Positions 62,112 to 64,000 of a stretch of DNA of 64,000 nucleotides are shown piece by piece; within the stretch, counting starts at the first letter, position 1, and every line of letters starts with the position of its first letter. The notes under the pieces were generated by a model, which saw nothing but the letters and a program-made list of their open reading frames with translations, had not been told where the DNA came from and did not search any database. Origin of the DNA: DATKCF01 sp035513345 (GTDB lineage Bacteria; Gemmatimonadota; Gemmatimonadetes; Longimicrobiales; RSA9); assembly GCA_035513345.1 (NCBI GenBank), contig DATKCF010000125.1, positions 1 through 64,000 on the forward strand. The letters are read 5' to 3'. The translations under genes were made by a program, and so were the position numbers.

Positions 62112-62693
62112 TCAGGGCTCATCGTCGAGGACGACCCATGTGTCGAACATCCTGTCATGCCAGCCGCGCTTCTCGGGATGAGTCGTAACGGCGAGCAGGC
62201 CGAGCCCGAACACGACCGTCGAGCACCATTTGCCGATCGTCTCGCGGAACGCCATCCGGAAGAAGCCGGCGGGTTCGCCATCTTCGGTGATGACGGTCAT
62301 CCGGAGCATCCGTTTGGCCGGCGTCGTGCCCTTCGTCCAGAGGTACAGCGCGGATATGGCATACAACGACGACATGATGCCGATCGCCGTGAGCGCGGCG
62401 CCTCGCGGCAGGATCATTATCCAGAACGCGGCGCCGAAGATGCCGCCATCCTTGAACGTGCTATCGAGCCACGCCGCCACGAGTCGGCGTTTCGCGGGCG
62501 CGAGTTGGCCCACCCACGGTTTCGCGATGAAGGTCCGGCATGACGGGCAGAAGCGCGAACCGAGCGCTGTCGGTGCATCACAGTTCGGGCAGACGGCCGG
62601 CCTCTTTTCGTCGAGGCTGGTCAGATCCGGAACACTCCGGTGAGTAGCTTCTGCTTCAGGCAGCGGAAGCGGTGTCGGATTGTGGTCAGTCAC
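62112..62693 (-). CDS. Zinc-ribbon RDD-family membrane protein
   Basis: A 193-residue protein. Residues 35-52 are a zinc ribbon (CPNCDAPTALGSRFCPSC). The RDD domain follows with KRRLVAAWLDSTF, two or three membrane segments, GTTPAKRMLRMTVITEDG and the end HDRMFDTWVVL. GTG start with AGGAG 7 nt upstream. Convergent with the M1 peptidase gene. RDD proteins may act as ion exchangers; that is not shown for this type. Confidence 0.87.
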   Translation of the reverse strand: MTDHNPTPLPLPEAEATHRSVPDLTSLDEKRPAVCPNCDAPTALGSRFCPSCRTFIAKPWVGQLAPAKRRLVAAWLDSTFKDGGIFGAAFWIMILPRGAALTAIGIMSSLYAISALYLWTKGTTPAKRMLRMTVITEDGEPAGFFRMAFRETIGKWCSTVVFGLGLLAVTTHPEKRGWHDRMFDTWVVLDDEP

Positions 62694-62949
62694 TCAGGAT
62701 CTCCTTCGTCCCCGTGCGAATGGTCCGGGTGCAGCCTCGCGCACCATATGACAATACGTTTGCGGGGCGACACGGCTTCAGAGCGACCTGGTGGCTCGTC
62801 ACCGAAGTCTGTTGGCATTCGAGCGCCGCGACATCCCGCATGGCTGCGTTGCGCCTCCTCGAAATAGCGCTGCTATTCCTTCGTCGTCCCGCCTTGCCCT
62901 GCGGGCGCCCCGGCGCTCTCGATGCTCAACACACTTCGGTGACGAACCA

Positions 62950-63402
62950 CTAGTCGATTTCCAATCGCTCGAACGAGATCTCGATCGTCTCGATGGCGAC
63001 GTCGGTGCCTTCGGCGTTCAGGTCGGACGTCGTGTACCTGGTGGGCAGGGCATTGGTGCACTTCCACCGCCATACGACCTCGGTGCGGTCCTCGGAGAGA
63101 AGGCTGACTGTTACCGTCCGGCGGGCGTCCGGGTCGCCGTTGCGGGCCTGGTTCCACCACTCGTACAGGTCGAGTTCGCCGATCAGGCCCCGCCGCAGCA
63201 CGAGGTTGGAGTAGGATACGGAGCCGCTGAGCTTGCGCGGTTCGTTGGTCTTCTCGTTGCCGTTGCGATACTCGATCGTATCGATCACGGCTTCGGGAAG
63301 GATGACCTGGTTGAAGCCGGCCCGTACGGACTCGGTGTCGCCCGTGCCGAGGTCGACAAGGAAGTTGCCGTTTACATACGGCCTCTCACGTGCGGTCGCC
63401 AT
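62950..63402 (-). CDS. T4-gp19-like tail-tube protein
   Basis: A 150-residue protein with the tube-protein order PYVNGNFLVDLGTGDTESVR, VILPEAVIDTIEYRNGNEK, KLSGSVSYSNLVLRRGL, LYEWWNQ and a final IETIEISFERLEI. This is the fold of phage T4 gp19 and of the inner tube of extracellular contractile injection systems. It overlaps the upstream gene by 17 bp. No sheath or baseplate gene is in the window, but the window ends 600 bp further on. Confidence 0.8.
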   Translation of the reverse strand: MATARERPYVNGNFLVDLGTGDTESVRAGFNQVILPEAVIDTIEYRNGNEKTNEPRKLSGSVSYSNLVLRRGLIGELDLYEWWNQARNGDPDARRTVTVSLLSEDRTEVVWRWKCTNALPTRYTTSDLNAEGTDVAIETIEISFERLEID

Positions 63403-63853
63403 TGTTCGCCTTTCGCGGCAGGTCTTCCCATATACCCAGGTCGTGTCGGATGCGGCTGCGGTACCTCCGGCCGTGCGGACCGACGTACCGGATGTTCGCC
63501 AGAATGACGCGCGGTTCCTCGGGCTCGGAGCGGCCCAGGTACCGTGCGACCGGATCGACCAGTGCCCGGATCGACCGACCGGGCGCGAGGAAAGCGAGCC
63601 GGTGGAACAGCGCCAGCCCGGGGATCTCGACCTGGCCGCCCATCCCGCGGAACGTCGGTTTGAAGCGAACGCGTACGCGCGTCGCAGGCAGATCACCGAT
63701 GTTGCGCACGACGATCATGAGCGTGTCGTCGTCATCGACCTCGAAATCGACGATCACGCGAGGCCGGCCGGCACCGCCGACCAGTCGCACGTCCGTCACG
63801 TCGAGATTCTTGTCGGCCGAAAGTTGGTGGCCGCGGCCGCTTGCTGCTTTCAT
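63386..63853 (-). CDS. Unknown beta-rich protein encoded before the tail-tube gene
   Basis: A 155-residue protein without signal peptide. The centre (LMIVVRNIGDLPATRVRVRF) looks like a CARDB-type beta-sandwich strand pair, followed by ILANIRYVGPHGRRYRSRI. I do not recognise the family. Its last codons overlap the tail-tube gene, so the two are translated together. ATG 63853 was taken, although the frame opens at 63889. Confidence 0.6.
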   Translation of the reverse strand: MKAASGRGHQLSADKNLDVTDVRLVGGAGRPRVIVDFEVDDDDTLMIVVRNIGDLPATRVRVRFKPTFRGMGGQVEIPGLALFHRLAFLAPGRSIRALVDPVARYLGRSEPEEPRVILANIRYVGPHGRRYRSRIRHDLGIWEDLPRKANNGDRT

Positions 63854-64000
63854 GGTTTCGAAAGATAGGCCTGGCGGGCGGCCGGGCAACGGTATGGGTG
63901 CGAACGCATTCGCCAGCGGGCTCGCAGGAATGGATGAGAATTCACGTCCCGTTCAGGACCCTGTTCTCCAGGCGGGTGGGCTGTCAGGAGTCCGGCACCC

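Noticed and set aside
1..64000. tRNA, rRNA, riboswitch or origin sequences
   Set aside because: No T-loop-like GTTCGAATCC context, rRNA core motif, DnaA-box cluster or familiar riboswitch core was noticed; a covariance search could still find one.

Overview
The window is a high-GC (roughly two-thirds G+C by eye) bacterial chromosome segment. A SusC/SusD outer-membrane pair, an ADOP-type permease remnant, many Tat or lipoprotein signal peptides, a 180-kDa-class NAD-glutamate dehydrogenase and a GMC oxidoreductase with a gluconate-dehydrogenase-like subunit 3 together suggest Gemmatimonadota or a neighbouring didermic phylum. That assignment is inference; no rRNA or tRNA gene was seen.

Left part (1-16.5 kb). 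A permease remnant and a Tat-exported aldo/keto reductase lie divergent from a UvrD helicase fused to an Fe-S PD-(D/E)XK nuclease. A regulator with alpha-CTD-like and sigma-region-4-like parts then leads a small RiPP-like locus: a PqqD-type recognition protein, a 79-residue exported Cys/Gly-rich peptide with no ATG/GTG/TTG start, a nucleotidyltransferase split by one in-frame stop, an HPr-kinase-like protein and an ABC exporter. A 982-residue SEC-C/pRiA4b fusion and an exported Gfo/Idh/MocA protein follow. Several intergenic regions carry a TTTCTGGGG-rich repeat.

Middle part (16.5-36 kb). A tight operon holds a hydroquinone-type ring-cleaving dioxygenase, an esterase and catIJ. The giant glutamate dehydrogenase gene is flanked by a frameshifted ADP-ribosylglycohydrolase and by an isolated N-terminal piece of another. 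Next come an RCK-domain membrane protein, an FG-GAP lipoprotein, the GMC/subunit-3 pair and a stretch of decayed genes (33.2-34.9 kb) around an intact four-Cys-helix copper-binding protein.

Right part (35-64 kb). Two glycosyltransferases precede a five-gene overlapping operon (GcvT-like, two FAD oxidoreductases, alpha/beta hydrolase, Rieske oxygenase). Then come a CPA2 antiporter pair with UspA, and a SusCD locus bracketed by 366-bp direct repeats that each contain a MoaD-like gene. BNR and TPR proteins, a GH19-like lysozyme, an M1 peptidase, an RDD protein and a T4-gp19-like tail-tube protein end the window.

Several promoters have clear -35/-10 boxes with 16-18 bp spacing. In three cases the -10 box sits only 6-8 nt before the start codon, which points to leaderless mRNAs.
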